A stretch of 64,000 nt of DNA from Enterococcus hulanensis (GCF_005405485.1 NZ_BJED01000012.1:1-64000), one strand, 5' to 3'. Positions 1-8,630 are shown, numbered from the stretch's first letter. Notes: generated by a model not told the origin, from the sequence alone. Program-made: numbers and translations.

Positions 1-132
1 TTGAAGCGCTACCAAAAGTCTGATCGCGCTGTCGCTGTCATTCGTTTCGTTATAGAAATTGCTAATGCGTTTTTCTAATGTTTTACGCTTTAACGAAAAA
101 ATCTGCTTACAGCTCAAGCCATACTCATCCAT
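1..132 (-). CDS. Hypothetical protein, N-terminal fragment cut by window edge
   Basis: An open frame runs leftwards from an ATG at 132 for 44 codons without a stop and leaves the window. It starts MDEYGLSCKQIF and is polar and helix-prone, with several Lys, Arg and Asn residues. The start is supported by a strong AGGAGG ribosome binding site a few bases upstream (about 137-145 on the plus strand, read as CTCCTCCTTTTCC). I do not recognise the family from this fragment. The good ribosome site and unbroken frame are the only support, so the reality of the gene is likely but its function is unknown. Confidence 0.6.
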   Translation of the reverse strand, partial: MDEYGLSCKQIFSLKRKTLEKRISNFYNETNDSDSAIRLLVALQ

Positions 133-434
133 TAAAACTCCTCCTTTTCCATTTGATTCTATTTATTCAACATACCTGTTTACAGTCACACACAAAAAAC
201 ATCACACTCACCAACTCAAGTAATACCCCATCCATTAATAAGCCAAACATAAACGATAATTCTTGAAAAATCTAATCCATATTTTTAAAAATAAGTTTAA
301 AATAAGAGTTGTTCTTTACCGATAACGCTTAATTAAGGATAAAATAATTTTTATGTCCGTTTGAAAAATCGCCAAAAAATAAAAAAACGTAGTCTGATTT
401 TCTATTTAATTGACGATTATTCCGATTTAACACG
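133..434. other. AT-rich intergenic region
   Basis: This stretch of about 300 bases lies between the start of a leftward gene and the terminator of the next leftward gene. It is very AT-rich. A 62-codon plus-strand frame at 78-266 overlaps the better-supported leftward gene and has no ribosome site, so I do not call it. I see no convincing RNA or repeat here. Confidence 0.4.
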
Positions 435-467
435 CTAAAAAATCCTCCGTTCAATAAACGAAGGATT
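435..467 (-). terminator. Rho-independent terminator of the 77-residue unknown gene
   Basis: The arms AATCCTCCGTT (441-451) and AACGAAGGATT (457-467) form an 11 bp stem with one mismatch. Read leftwards it is followed by a run of T (plus-strand A run at 437-442). It lies just after the stop of the gene at 474-701. Confidence 0.75.
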
Positions 468-473
468 CCATGA

Positions 474-701
474 TTATTCAATAATCTTTTTCACTGTAAA
501 AGGTTCGTTCTTTTCTGATGGTTCCTCTTGATCTGCTAAGTCAAACAAGATCAGGTCATCTTTTCCTTCACCTTCAACGATCACTAATTTTCCTAGCCGA
601 TCACGGTTGTCTTTGACGATCTGCGCTTCTTTGATCAATTCCTTCGGATCACGCTTCGCGGCAATTGCATTGCCAAGGTTAAAGAATACTGTCTCTTCCA
701 T
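474..701 (-). CDS. Small acidic protein of unknown function
   Basis: This frame encodes about 75 residues, rich in Asp, Glu and Lys, with no signal peptide or membrane segment. Two in-frame ATGs exist (705-707 and 699-701). The GAGGAG ribosome site (711-716, read leftwards) sits only 3 bases from the first but 9 bases from the second, so I prefer the second, giving MEETVFFNLGNAIA. The middle (KLVIVEGEGKDDLILFDLAD) looks like a beta-rich segment. A terminator follows directly, so it is probably a single-gene unit. I do not recognise the family. Confidence 0.65.
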   Translation of the reverse strand: MEETVFFNLGNAIAAKRDPKELIKEAQIVKDNRDRLGKLVIVEGEGKDDLILFDLADQEEPSEKNEPFTVKKIIE

Positions 702-968
702 TTCCATCCACTCCTCAAGAACGTTTGTACTTTAGTATAGCAGAAAAGGCTAACAACAGCATTTAGGGGCGCTTCATCAATTAATTTTTCTGTAAGTATT
801 GAAAATTTACAGAGAAATTTCGCATATTATTTCTCTAACTAATCCCATTTTTACGAAAATCAAAAAAGCTGCTGCAGTCAGCCCCTAAAAATTTCATACA
901 CCACTGAAAAAGATGACCCAAACTTATTTCTTTAGAATGGTACGATTATTTCAACATTTAAGAAGAAG

Positions 969-1601
969 GTGACGATCATAAAAGGAATCATGCATCTGAT
1001 AAAAATTTCTATTGGCGTGATAATCATTGCTCTGGCTTTAAATTTCTTTTTATTACCGCATGACATTGCCTCGGCTGGAGTCGGAGCGATCGGCCATTTG
1101 CTCGAGATATATTTATCCGTCAACAGCATTTATACCGTATGGGTAATTAATCTTTTCATGCTTTTATTGACGTATCTGTTATTAGATAAACAGGTTTTTT
1201 CAAAGATTTTCCTTGGAAGTTTATTGTTTTCAGTCTATCTAAAACTTATTCCGACAAGCCCAGTGCTGTTCCCCCACATTGCTTCTCTCATCATAGGCAG
1301 TGCCTTGTTTAGTTTGGGGGTATTTTATCTTTATAAGTCCAATTCTTCTAACGGTGGAATCACCATCCCGCCTATTATTCTCGAACGTTACTTCAAGATA
1401 CCGGTCTATCGAGGATTACTGCTGACCAATCTCGTAATCATTTTTCTGAATTTTTATATTTTGCGACCGCTGGACGGACTATTTGCCACAGTCTCGATTT
1501 TAATCATGAGCGTTGCTATGAAGTTGTATACCGCTATTGATAATAAATTGAGGGAACGAGAAGGGAAGTCAATTGGGGAGTCAAATCATAAATCAAGCTA
1601 A
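969..1601 (+). CDS. YitT-family membrane protein, short form
   Basis: The protein of up to 210 residues has about five membrane helices. Its N-terminal block (ALNFFLLPHDIASAGVGAIG) matches the first helix and the Gly-rich loop of the YitT/DUF161 family of integral membrane proteins of unknown transport role. Typical members are about 280 residues and end in a cytosolic DUF2179 domain; this one stops after the last helix with a short charged tail (KLREREGKS), so that domain is absent. The start is unclear. The GTG at 969 overlaps the best ribosome site (AAGAAGGTGA, 963-972). The ATG at 990 has only a weak AAAGGA 3 bases away. An ATA at 978 would be ideally spaced. Function is not known. Confidence 0.7.
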   Translation: MTIIKGIMHLIKISIGVIIIALALNFFLLPHDIASAGVGAIGHLLEIYLSVNSIYTVWVINLFMLLLTYLLLDKQVFSKIFLGSLLFSVYLKLIPTSPVLFPHIASLIIGSALFSLGVFYLYKSNSSNGGITIPPIILERYFKIPVYRGLLLTNLVIIFLNFYILRPLDGLFATVSILIMSVAMKLYTAIDNKLREREGKSIGESNHKSS

Positions 1602-1611
1602 AAATAGGCAC

Positions 1612-1636
1612 AAAAAAAACGTGGTCGAAACCACGT
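1612..1636 (-). terminator. Terminator downstream of tRNA-Ser
   Basis: ACGTGGT and ACCACGT (1619-1636) form a 7 bp stem with a 4-base loop. Read leftwards it is followed by eight T residues (plus A run 1612-1619). It ends the leftward tRNA transcript. Confidence 0.8.
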
Positions 1637-1654
1637 CAAACGGTTGATAAATAA

Positions 1655-1741
1655 GGAAGGTACGGGACTTGAACCCGTGCACCACATTACTGCGGCTCGC
1701 CGGATTTCGAGTCCGGTGCATTACCACTCTGCCAACCTTCC
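1655..1741 (-). tRNA. tRNA-Ser (anticodon CGA)
   Basis: Read leftwards, 87 bases fold as a class II tRNA. The acceptor stem is GGAAGGT/ACCTTCC, and the D arm starts GCAGAGTGGTAATGC. The anticodon stem CCGGA/TCCGG closes the loop CTCGAAA, giving anticodon CGA. A long variable arm and the T arm ACGGG-TTCAAGT-CCCGT follow. The long variable arm together with CGA identifies serine (UCG codon). CCA is not encoded. The base after the acceptor stem (discriminator) reads T rather than the G usual for bacterial tRNA-Ser. Confidence 0.93.
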
Positions 1742-1782
1742 GCACCATTTATCTTACCTTTTTTCGTTTAAATGTCAAGATT

Positions 1783-2355
1783 TTATAATGTGTCTAACAC
1801 AGAAGTGTCTTCTTCTTCTAAGATATTCGTAATCGTACGGTTGATTAAATGAACGATCTCATCTTGAGTCGGCGCGATGATACCTGATGACATCAAGGTC
1901 GCGATCCCAGTTACACAGATCCAAGTTCCTACATGCAAGGCATTGATCCGTTTTTCAGACAATTTGCTGTATTTCGGATGCTCCACAATTAATTGGTGGA
2001 AGTAATTGTAAGAAAAGTCGTGCATTTTTTTCCCGCCGCCATACTCTTGAACGTATAACGCATTGTAAAGATTGCTTTGCTCTTTGGCAAAGTAAACATA
2101 GCTCAAGCCCAAATCGATGATCGTATCACCTGTGCGAACTTCTGGGAAAATATCGTAGTATAGGTGATTGCAGATTTCATCTAGCAAAGTGTTTTTAAGA
2201 TCACTCATATTTTTAAACTCTAAATAGATCGGTTGCGTACTGATTCCCATTTTTTTGGCAATGTTTCGTGCGGTAAATCCAGAAAATCCTTCATTTTCGA
2301 CAACTTCATAGGCAGCCTTTAGAATCTGATCTTTTGTGTAAACTTTTCTTCTCAT
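1783..2355 (-). CDS. TetR-family transcriptional regulator
   Basis: The 190-residue protein begins with a TetR-type helix-turn-helix (about residues 6-52), with ILKAAYEVVENEGFSGFTAR, then IAKKMGISTQPIYLEFKN as the recognition region. The rest is a helical ligand and dimerisation domain with no family hallmark I can name. Length fits the family. The start ATG at 2355 has a GGAGG site just upstream (2363-2368, read leftwards). It lies alone between the tRNA gene and a 390-base intergenic region. TetR proteins usually repress a neighbouring transporter or enzyme gene in response to a small molecule, but the ligand and target cannot be read from the sequence. Confidence 0.88.
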   Translation of the reverse strand: MRRKVYTKDQILKAAYEVVENEGFSGFTARNIAKKMGISTQPIYLEFKNMSDLKNTLLDEICNHLYYDIFPEVRTGDTIIDLGLSYVYFAKEQSNLYNALYVQEYGGGKKMHDFSYNYFHQLIVEHPKYSKLSEKRINALHVGTWICVTGIATLMSSGIIAPTQDEIVHLINRTITNILEEEDTSVLDTL

Positions 2356-2688
2356 TGTAATTCCTCCCAGAATGTTATTATTTTTACTGTCATTTTATTT
2401 TAATCAAAAACTGATTAGTTTTGCAACCCTTATGCAACATGTTATCTAAATTTACAGAAGTTTTTTTGAAACTGACGGTTAATCCTGTAACTTTTTTCTT
2501 ACAAAAGGGGTGGAACCGTTTTATTATTTTTGCAATTTTTAATCTATTTCATTAAAAATCAAAAGAGTCGTTATACATTTGACGGCTCTTGTGTTTCTTT
2601 AAAGCACAAATAGGATCGGCCAAATAAAATTTTGCTGTTACTTTATTATACTTTCTCAAAGCGTCAGTGACAATCCTTATTCTTTTTC
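2356..2688. other. Intergenic region between tetR and the ThrE-type genes
   Basis: About 330 AT-rich bases. It contains a hairpin at 2563-2590 (AAGAGTCGT and ACGGCTCTT, with a G-U pair) flanked by T-rich sequence on both sides, which could act as a weak bidirectional terminator although no gene ends next to it. I see no other structure. Confidence 0.4.
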
Positions 2689-2717
2689 TTGTTTAATTTA
2701 TTTATTTTCTCTACTAT
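2689..2717 (+). promoter_or_regulatory. Promoter of the ThrE-type gene pair
   Basis: TTGTTT at 2689-2694 and TACTAT at 2712-2717 are separated by 17 bases, about 30 bases before the ribosome site of the first gene. Sequence-based prediction only. Confidence 0.5.
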
Positions 2718-2748
2718 AGTATAGGAATAGAAAAAGGAGGTTCACTTG

Positions 2749-3501
2749 ATGGAGCAGCAAAATTACGCACAACTCGTTTTAAATACATGTTTAAAAGCCG
2801 GAAAGATCATGATGGAGTCCGGTTCTGAAGTCTATCGGGTGGAAGATACGATGAAGCGGATCGCGATCAATGCCGGCTTGGATGATATCCAGACTTATGT
2901 GACGGCTACTGGTGTGATCGTCGGCTTTCCTTCTGAGCAAAGCAGTCAGGTGATCCAGATCACTCCGCAGGCAATCAATCTGGAAAAGGTGACCGCGGTT
3001 AATCAAGGTTCGCGGCAATTCGCAGATGGTGAGCTTTCCTTGCCTGATTTTTATCTTTATTTGGAAGAAGTGGATGATGCCACGCCGGACTTTCCTTATT
3101 TATGGAAAATTATTTCTGCTGGGATCGTCAGCAGTACCTTGATGATTATCTTAAACGGCACTTGGTTTGACTTTATTCCGACATTTATTATTGGGATGAT
3201 CGGTTTTAGCGTGCACACCTTTTTTGGCAAGAAGCTGAATATGAAATTCTTAAATGATTTTGTGGCGGCACTGGTGATCGGAAGTTTGTCGCTGCTGGCT
3301 GTTTCCCTGTCAGTTGCTCATGAGGTGAATAGTTTGATCATTGGATCGATCATGCCCCTCGTTCCCGGTCTTGCGATTACAAATGCGTTTCGCGATATTA
3401 TGGCGGGACATTTGATCAGCGGGGTTGCTCGCGGCACCGAGGCGCTGTTTATCGCTGGTGCGATCGGCGGTGGGATCATCGTCGCTTTTAATTTCTTTTA
3501 A
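2749..3501 (+). CDS. Threonine/serine exporter ThrE family, N-terminal-type subunit
   Basis: About 250 residues. The cytosolic N-terminal part (about residues 1-115), with the signature GSEVYRVEDTMKRI and TATGVIVGFPSE, is the DUF1212/ThrE domain. It is followed by about five membrane helices from residue 120 (ISAGIVSSTLMIILNGTWF onwards, ending GAIGGGIIVAFNFF). In actinobacteria the same fold is one long threonine/serine exporter; in Firmicutes it is often split, and this gene is followed by the small second half. The start at 2749 (ATG) sits 8 bases from AAGGAGG (2734-2740); the TTG at 2746 is less well spaced. Substrate is inferred from family only. Confidence 0.8.
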   Translation: MEQQNYAQLVLNTCLKAGKIMMESGSEVYRVEDTMKRIAINAGLDDIQTYVTATGVIVGFPSEQSSQVIQITPQAINLEKVTAVNQGSRQFADGELSLPDFYLYLEEVDDATPDFPYLWKIISAGIVSSTLMIILNGTWFDFIPTFIIGMIGFSVHTFFGKKLNMKFLNDFVAALVIGSLSLLAVSLSVAHEVNSLIIGSIMPLVPGLAITNAFRDIMAGHLISGVARGTEALFIAGAIGGGIIVAFNFF

Positions 3502-3530
3502 GATAGAAGAATCAAACTTGGAGGTTGCTC

Positions 3531-3980
3531 ATGAATTTTATTGTCAATTTTTTATTTAGTATGTTTAGCACGATCGCCTTCAGTATCATCACCAATATTC
3601 CTCGGCGCGCATTTTTAGCCTGCGGATTTACCGGGGCTGCCGGTTGGATGACCTTTTGGATCTTACAAACATACTTTCATCAAAACATCGGTATCGCCAA
3701 TTTCTTGGGAGCATTAATGATTGGACTTATTAGTATTCTTTTTTCAAAGACCATGCATATGCCGGTGATTGTTTTTAACGTACCGAGTCTGGTACCTTTA
3801 GTTCCTGGCGGCCCCGCTTATATGGCCGTGCGCCACATGATGAATCAGGAATTTACCGAATCAATGGAAAAAGTCGTCACAGTCCTAGTGACTGCCGGTG
3901 CCATCGCCATCGGCTTCATGTTCACGAACTTGATCGAACGAGCGCTTAAAAAAACCCGCTTAAATTTTCGACCAAAATAG
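3531..3980 (+). CDS. ThrE family second subunit (DUF3815-type)
   Basis: About 149 residues with four to five membrane helices, with RRAFLACGFTGAAGWMTFW and SLVPLVPGGPAYMAVRHMM as recognisable blocks. This matches the small partner of split threonine/serine exporters (ThrE_2/DUF3815). The start at ATG 3531 is 6 bases after GGAGG. It begins 29 bases after the end of the larger subunit and ends in a good terminator, so the two form a bicistronic unit and probably one transporter. The C-terminus is basic (ERALKKTRLNFRPK), which places it on the cytoplasmic side. Confidence 0.8.
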   Translation: MNFIVNFLFSMFSTIAFSIITNIPRRAFLACGFTGAAGWMTFWILQTYFHQNIGIANFLGALMIGLISILFSKTMHMPVIVFNVPSLVPLVPGGPAYMAVRHMMNQEFTESMEKVVTVLVTAGAIAIGFMFTNLIERALKKTRLNFRPK

Positions 3981-3987
3981 GCTCGCT

Positions 3988-4016
3988 AAAAACAGGAGAT
4001 TCCTTCCTGTTTTTAT
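3988..4016 (+). terminator. Terminator of the ThrE-type operon
   Basis: AAAAACAGGA and TCCTGTTTTT form a 10 bp stem ending in a T run, directly after the stop at 3980. Confidence 0.85.
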
Positions 4017-4168
4017 TTGTTTACAGTTCAAGGATGTAAGCGCAGTCACTAAATATCTAAAAAAATATAAAGTTTCACACGAAATTTACAAATTACAACC
4101 TCAGACCTATGCATTTTGTGAATTAATCCTATATACTTTGTTTTAGAAAGACAAAGGAGATGAATCAA

Positions 4169-4765
4169 ATGAGTGTTGTTCAATCCAGAAGACTGCTAAA
4201 TATAATTTCGTTAATGGGCATCGCCATAACTGTTAGTTTGACCTTCTACTTCTATCGCTTAGGAGTATTTAATGATATGAATTCGTTGAGACAACTCGTC
4301 GGGCATTCACCGATCGCCGGACCGCTCATTTTTGTTTTGATTCAAATCATCCAAGTCGTTATTCCAATCATTCCAGGTGGTATCAGCCTCGCAGCCGGGG
4401 TCTTGATTTTCGGGCCATACTGGGGATTTGTATATAATTATGTCGGGATCGTCATCGGTTCCTTAATCCTGTTCTTAATGGGCAGACACTATGGCAAGCC
4501 GATGATTATGCATCTTGTTAGTGATAAGGTATATCAAAAATACAGCCATTGGTTGGATGATCCGCGTTTTGATAAACTGTTCGCCTTGGCGATTTTCTTA
4601 CCTGTCGCACCAGACGATGCCTTGTGTTTGATGGCTAGTCTGACGAACATGTCCTTTAAGAAATACAGCGCGATCATCTTTTTAGCCAAACCAGCTTCGA
4701 TCTTCCTATACAGTCTGGCTTTACTGCAAGGTGGCCAAATACTATCCACTTTACTCGGACTCTAA
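4169..4765 (+). CDS. TVP38/TMEM64 (DedA-like, VTT-domain) membrane protein
   Basis: About 198 residues with an N-terminal helix and a VTT domain. Recognisable blocks are VVIPIIPGGISLAAGVLIFG followed by WGFVYNYVGIVIGSLILFLMGR, and later FLPVAPDDALCLMASLTNMS. These match the re-entrant and conserved Pro/Asp segments of the SNARE-associated/DedA superfamily, some members of which are lipid scramblases or flippases. The ATG at 4160 overlaps the ribosome site AAAGGAG, whereas the ATG at 4169 sits 8 bases away, so I choose 4169. It stands alone with its own terminator. The lipid substrate cannot be told from sequence. Confidence 0.82.
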   Translation: MSVVQSRRLLNIISLMGIAITVSLTFYFYRLGVFNDMNSLRQLVGHSPIAGPLIFVLIQIIQVVIPIIPGGISLAAGVLIFGPYWGFVYNYVGIVIGSLILFLMGRHYGKPMIMHLVSDKVYQKYSHWLDDPRFDKLFALAIFLPVAPDDALCLMASLTNMSFKKYSAIIFLAKPASIFLYSLALLQGGQILSTLLGL

Positions 4766-4797
4766 ATCAATTAAGTTTGTTATGATTCAATCATTTT

Positions 4798-4826
4798 AAG
4801 GAGATGCTTCGGCATTTCCTTTTTTT
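4798..4826 (+). terminator. Terminator of the TVP38-type gene
   Basis: AAGGAGATGC and GCATTTCCTT pair (one mismatch) around a TTCG tetraloop, followed by seven T residues. Confidence 0.88.
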
Positions 4827-5146
4827 GTTTATTAAAAAGAAGAACAAGTCCCAGCTATGGCAGTTTACTATATACGAAAGCAAAAATTTGAGCTATTCTT
4901 ATTATTCAAAGGTATTGCCTCTCAACCAACTTTTCGCATCTCAGCGATCGCATAACGATTGAATGGATTTAGACAATAGCGATTCGCTATAATTAACCAA
5001 GTATCCCATCAGCATGAATCTTCAAATTTTTCACGTAAATAATTCATACTTTATTTACATACTAGCCAGATAATGGTTGATGAAATAGGATAAAAAAATA
5101 CACAGATCGTTAAAAACGATTTTCTTATAGAACCACAGGAGGAGCT
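4827..5146. other. Intergenic region before the GDPD gene
   Basis: About 320 AT-rich bases between a terminator and the ribosome site (AGGAGGAG) of the next gene. I see no RNA gene, repeat or clear promoter in it; the promoter of the phosphodiesterase gene must lie here. Confidence 0.4.
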
Positions 5147-6715
5147 ATGAATTCCATACGTCAGCGTCTTGCTTATTTTTTCAGCACTTTTTCTCTCTAT
5201 AATTTCCTGATTATCAGCTTTGGGCTGCCTTTTCTGACAGAAGGACTTTTTTTATTTTTCCGCCAAAGCTTTCTAAACAACCTTTACTCACCTTTTTATC
5301 TGCTTTTGTTCCTTGCGATGATCTTTCTTTACGGGAATCTCTTCAGCCAAGTGCAATCAAACGAAAAAGCCTTTCAAAATTTTTCTTTGAAGGCGGCATT
5401 TGTCAGCTTTGCGTATTGGCTGTTTTTATCACCGATTTTTTTCTTTCGCTTTTATCAGATGCTGCTGGTTTGGCAGCCTCTGCCGGCGAAGCTGCTTTCT
5501 TTCCTGTTTCTTTATCGTTGGAAAATCTTACCTGTACTGATAATACTTTACTTGATCGTGCTCTATTTTCTTTATCGCTCGATCTTAGTCCCGAAATACC
5601 TAAAACAAAGTAAACCCATGAAAGAAAGCATCGAACTCAGCTGGCAAAAGACGAAGAAAAGTCTTCCTAAACAATTCGTGATCTTTCTTTTGATTCCGCT
5701 CTTTTTCGTAAGTGTCAGTTTGCTGATCAAAATCGGCTTCATTTGGGCCACTCAACTGCTGACCAAGCAAAGTACCGCCATGGTTTTCTTAGTAGTTTAT
5801 CGGGTCATACAAAATATTTTATGGACGTTCTTTTTTCTTTATTTGGCTGCGCCGGACAAAGAGCCCCTTAACGACGAATCAATGTCCAAAGGATCGATCC
5901 TTTGGCTAGGCCTGATTATCATCACCTGCTTAGGACTTTACTCGCTGCACTATACCCATGCTTTTCAAGTCCAACGAGCAGCGCCTCCGATGACCATCTC
6001 GCATCGCGGTGTGTCGAATCATAACGGTGTCCAAAATTCCATCGAGGTTTTGAAAAAAACGAGTCAACAGCTGCGGCCAGACTTCGTTGAAATGGATGTT
6101 CAAGAAACCGCCGATCATCAGCTAGTCGTGATCCACGATGAAGACCTGAATGCCTTAGCAGATAAAAACTTGCGGATCGATGAAACAACTTGGCAAGACT
6201 TAAAGAACATCACCTTAAAAGAAAACGGCTATACCAGTAAAATTCCCTTATTTTCTGATTACTTGGCAGTTGCAAACCAATTAAATCAAAAACTGTTGAT
6301 CGAACTGAAGGTCACTGGCAAGACCAAAGCCACGATCACCCAAAAACTGCTGCCATTAAAAAATCAACTGGCAAATCATCAGTTGCAAAGCATGGATCTT
6401 GATACGGCAAATCAAATGAAGAAAGACTTCCCTAAACTGCGTGTCGGCTATATTTTGCCCTTCGATCTTTTAGGTAATCCCAAGACTTCATTAGATTTCG
6501 TCAATATCGAGTCGCGCACCGCAAATGGCGACCTGATTCAGGTTCTGCGTCAGCGCAAACAAGCTGTCTATGCTTGGCCGGTGAACTCGCAGCAGCAAGC
6601 AGCCGTTCTTCGTTTCCAACAGATCAACGGCATTCTAACAGATGATATGAGTGTCTTCTCCAACAAGTCTGATGACATAAAGGCCCAGACTGCCAGCATC
6701 CTGCAATTTGACTAA
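5147..6715 (+). CDS. Membrane-anchored glycerophosphodiester phosphodiesterase
   Basis: The 522-residue protein has two parts. Residues 1-275 hold about six to seven hydrophobic helices, the membrane domain found fused to GDPD enzymes in Firmicutes. Residues 280-515 form a GDPD TIM barrel. The general acid and metal motifs are MTISHRGVSNHNG (first catalytic His), DFVEMDVQETADHQLVVIHDE (Glu, Asp and second catalytic His) and LLIELKV. GDPD enzymes cleave glycerophosphodiesters to glycerol-3-phosphate and an alcohol. The membrane domain suggests action on lipid or teichoic acid glycerophosphates at the cell surface, which is inference. The start ATG has AGGAGGAG directly upstream. It is monocistronic, closed by a strong hairpin. 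Confidence 0.9.
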   Translation: MNSIRQRLAYFFSTFSLYNFLIISFGLPFLTEGLFLFFRQSFLNNLYSPFYLLLFLAMIFLYGNLFSQVQSNEKAFQNFSLKAAFVSFAYWLFLSPIFFFRFYQMLLVWQPLPAKLLSFLFLYRWKILPVLIILYLIVLYFLYRSILVPKYLKQSKPMKESIELSWQKTKKSLPKQFVIFLLIPLFFVSVSLLIKIGFIWATQLLTKQSTAMVFLVVYRVIQNILWTFFFLYLAAPDKEPLNDESMSKGSILWLGLIIITCLGLYSLHYTHAFQVQRAAPPMTISHRGVSNHNGVQNSIEVLKKTSQQLRPDFVEMDVQETADHQLVVIHDEDLNALADKNLRIDETTWQDLKNITLKENGYTSKIPLFSDYLAVANQLNQKLLIELKVTGKTKATITQKLLPLKNQLANHQLQSMDLDTANQMKKDFPKLRVGYILPFDLLGNPKTSLDFVNIESRTANGDLIQVLRQRKQAVYAWPVNSQQQAAVLRFQQINGILTDDMSVFSNKSDDIKAQTASILQFD

Positions 6716-6720
6716 AGTAA

Positions 6721-6768
6721 AGACCGTAAACAATCTCCTTCATGGAAAATTGTTTACGGTCCTTTTTA
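6721..6768. terminator. Bidirectional terminator between gdpD-type gene and ABC permease
   Basis: GACCGTAAACAAT and ATTGTTTACGGTC form a 13 bp perfect stem between two convergent genes; T runs follow in the rightward direction. Confidence 0.88.
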
Positions 6769-7566
6769 TCGATCTAATAAACGCTCATAAGTAAAACCTG
6801 TCATAGAATATCTCAGCAGCAGCAGTGCGATTACTAATAAGACGAGTCCGATAGAAACCACGATCCAGCCGCTAAAAACCAGAATCCCCGTAAATTGACC
6901 GATCATCAACAGCGCCAGCGGAAGAATCAAAAAGGCGGCTTTTTGCTGCGACTCTTCGATCGACGTAGCTTTGGCCGATCCTTTGACGATCAGTACGATC
7001 GAGATAATCGTGATCGCCGGAACAATCAGCAGCATCACCCAGAGCCAGTTGAGACTCAAAGGAAGCAGCATTCCCTTAAAAATATACAACTCTACTTCCA
7101 CCACGATCACTGTCAAAACAAACGAAACATAGGTCACTAAGACCCCCACGAGAAATGAAGCATAAACTTTTGCTCGAAAAATCTCCCGAATCGACAAGGG
7201 AGAATAAAGTAAAGTTTCCAACGTTCGTTTTTCCTTTTCGCCAACAAATGAGCTGGCAGCCATCACACTAGCTGTCATGATGGGAATAATCAAAAAGAAG
7301 ATTGGAATGACATTATTGACCATTAAGGAAAGCAGTTCACGAATGAGCTGTTCCTGATCCAGCTTTTGAAAGTCCGGTAAAATCCGAGCCATCTCGGTAA
7401 ATGACGAAGAATTAGTCGGACTCATCAGAACCGTCAACAGCATCAGCGTAGGAAATACCACTGAAAAAAGCAGCGGCAGAATCGTTAAAACTGAAAAATA
7501 GCGCTTGTTTTCAGTGATTCCTCGAATATCCTTGACCATAATGGCCTTTTGCCGATTATTAAACAT
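6766..7566 (-). CDS. ABC-2 type transporter permease
   Basis: 266 residues with six membrane helices. The segment VGEKEKRTLETLLYSPLSIREIF, between helices 2 and 3, is the conserved cytosolic block of NatB/ABC-2 permeases, which contacts the ATPase. A long extracytoplasmic loop lies between helices 1 and 2 (about residues 45-85). The start overlaps the end of the ATPase gene by 8 bases, with GGAGGGG as ribosome site, so the two proteins are co-translated. It is probably the membrane half of an exporter for drugs, Na+ or peptides; the substrate cannot be told. Confidence 0.88.
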   Translation of the reverse strand: MFNNRQKAIMVKDIRGITENKRYFSVLTILPLLFSVVFPTLMLLTVLMSPTNSSSFTEMARILPDFQKLDQEQLIRELLSLMVNNVIPIFFLIIPIMTASVMAASSFVGEKEKRTLETLLYSPLSIREIFRAKVYASFLVGVLVTYVSFVLTVIVVEVELYIFKGMLLPLSLNWLWVMLLIVPAITIISIVLIVKGSAKATSIEESQQKAAFLILPLALLMIGQFTGILVFSGWIVVSIGLVLLVIALLLLRYSMTGFTYERLLDR

Positions 7567-8470
7567 GCTCTTCCCCTCCTTCTAATAAAGCAAAATAAAT
7601 ATCCTCCAGAGAATAATCCATTGGTGTAACCTGCGAGATATTCCCGCCTTGTTGAACGATTGCTTTTACCAGTTGAGGTACTTCTGCTTTTTCTTGGAAG
7701 GAAAGCTCATAGACATTCTCCCTGATCCGTTTGCTGTTAAGCGATGGCGGCATAACATCCGTTTCAATGATCAATTTATAGTGATCGAAGGTTCGGCGGC
7801 GCAGCTGCTCTAGGCTGCCTAAGGCCAATAATTGTCCATTATCCATCAAGCCATACTCATTACAAATTTCCTGCGCATACCTTAATTGATGCGTGCACAG
7901 AAAGATCGTCGTTCCCTCTTCTTTTGAAAGCTCCAATAAAAATTCATTCACGCTTTTCGTACTTTCAGGATCAAGTCCGCTAGTAGGCTCGTCCAAAAAA
8001 AGCACCTTTGGACGATGAATCAATGTTCTTGCTAACGAAAGCCGCTGCCGCATCCCGGTCGAATAACTTTTCAGCTTCACTTCAGCTGCGTCTGTCAGTC
8101 CTAATTTTTCCAACAGCTCCATTCCGCGCGTTTCACTTTCAGCTTTTGTCATACCAAAAAGCTGTCCAAAGAAACGCAGATTATCAATTCCGGAAAAATG
8201 ATCGTACATTCCCGCATGCTCAGTTAAAATACCTGTCGATTGATGGAGCTTTTCTGCCTCGCTGACTGGATCAAGCCCAAGCACCCGCATTTCCCCGCGA
8301 GTCGGATTCAAAATCCCGTTCAATAATTTAACCGTGGTGGTTTTCCCAGCACCATTTGGCCCTAAGAAACCAAAAATCGTCCCTTCAGGAACCACCAAAC
8401 TAATATCCTCTAATGCCTTCTTACCCTCTGTATAAATCTTTTCTAATTGTTTGATCTCAATTGCATCCAT
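7559..8470 (-). CDS. ABC transporter ATP-binding protein
   Basis: 303 residues. Walker A is GPNGAGKTTT (about residues 38-47), the ABC signature is YSTGMRQRLSLA, and Walker B is VLFLDEPTSGLDPES, with the switch His in FLCTHQ. The C-terminal 80 residues are a small extension seen in NatA/CcmA-type exporter ATPases. It precedes and overlaps the permease gene, forming a two-gene operon. The region upstream of its start holds the repeat array at 8631-9105, which therefore lies in or near its promoter and leader. Confidence 0.92.
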   Translation of the reverse strand: MDAIEIKQLEKIYTEGKKALEDISLVVPEGTIFGFLGPNGAGKTTTVKLLNGILNPTRGEMRVLGLDPVSEAEKLHQSTGILTEHAGMYDHFSGIDNLRFFGQLFGMTKAESETRGMELLEKLGLTDAAEVKLKSYSTGMRQRLSLARTLIHRPKVLFLDEPTSGLDPESTKSVNEFLLELSKEEGTTIFLCTHQLRYAQEICNEYGLMDNGQLLALGSLEQLRRRTFDHYKLIIETDVMPPSLNSKRIRENVYELSFQEKAEVPQLVKAIVQQGGNISQVTPMDYSLEDIYFALLEGGEEHV

Positions 8471-8630
8471 CTAGCTCCCTCATTTCCCTCATCAACTAAA
8501 AATCATATCCCCTACACCCTTATTGTATTTCTTCCAATCCAAAGCTTCAATGGACTTGTTGTTAACTTTTAGGACTGTAAATCAACCTTTGCGATACTTG
8601 AAGATTAAATATTTTATTTCTTACTAGAAA

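Noticed and set aside
78-266. 62-codon rightward reading frame
   Set aside because: No ribosome site, AT-rich low-information sequence, and it overlaps a better-supported leftward gene start with a strong AGGAGG.
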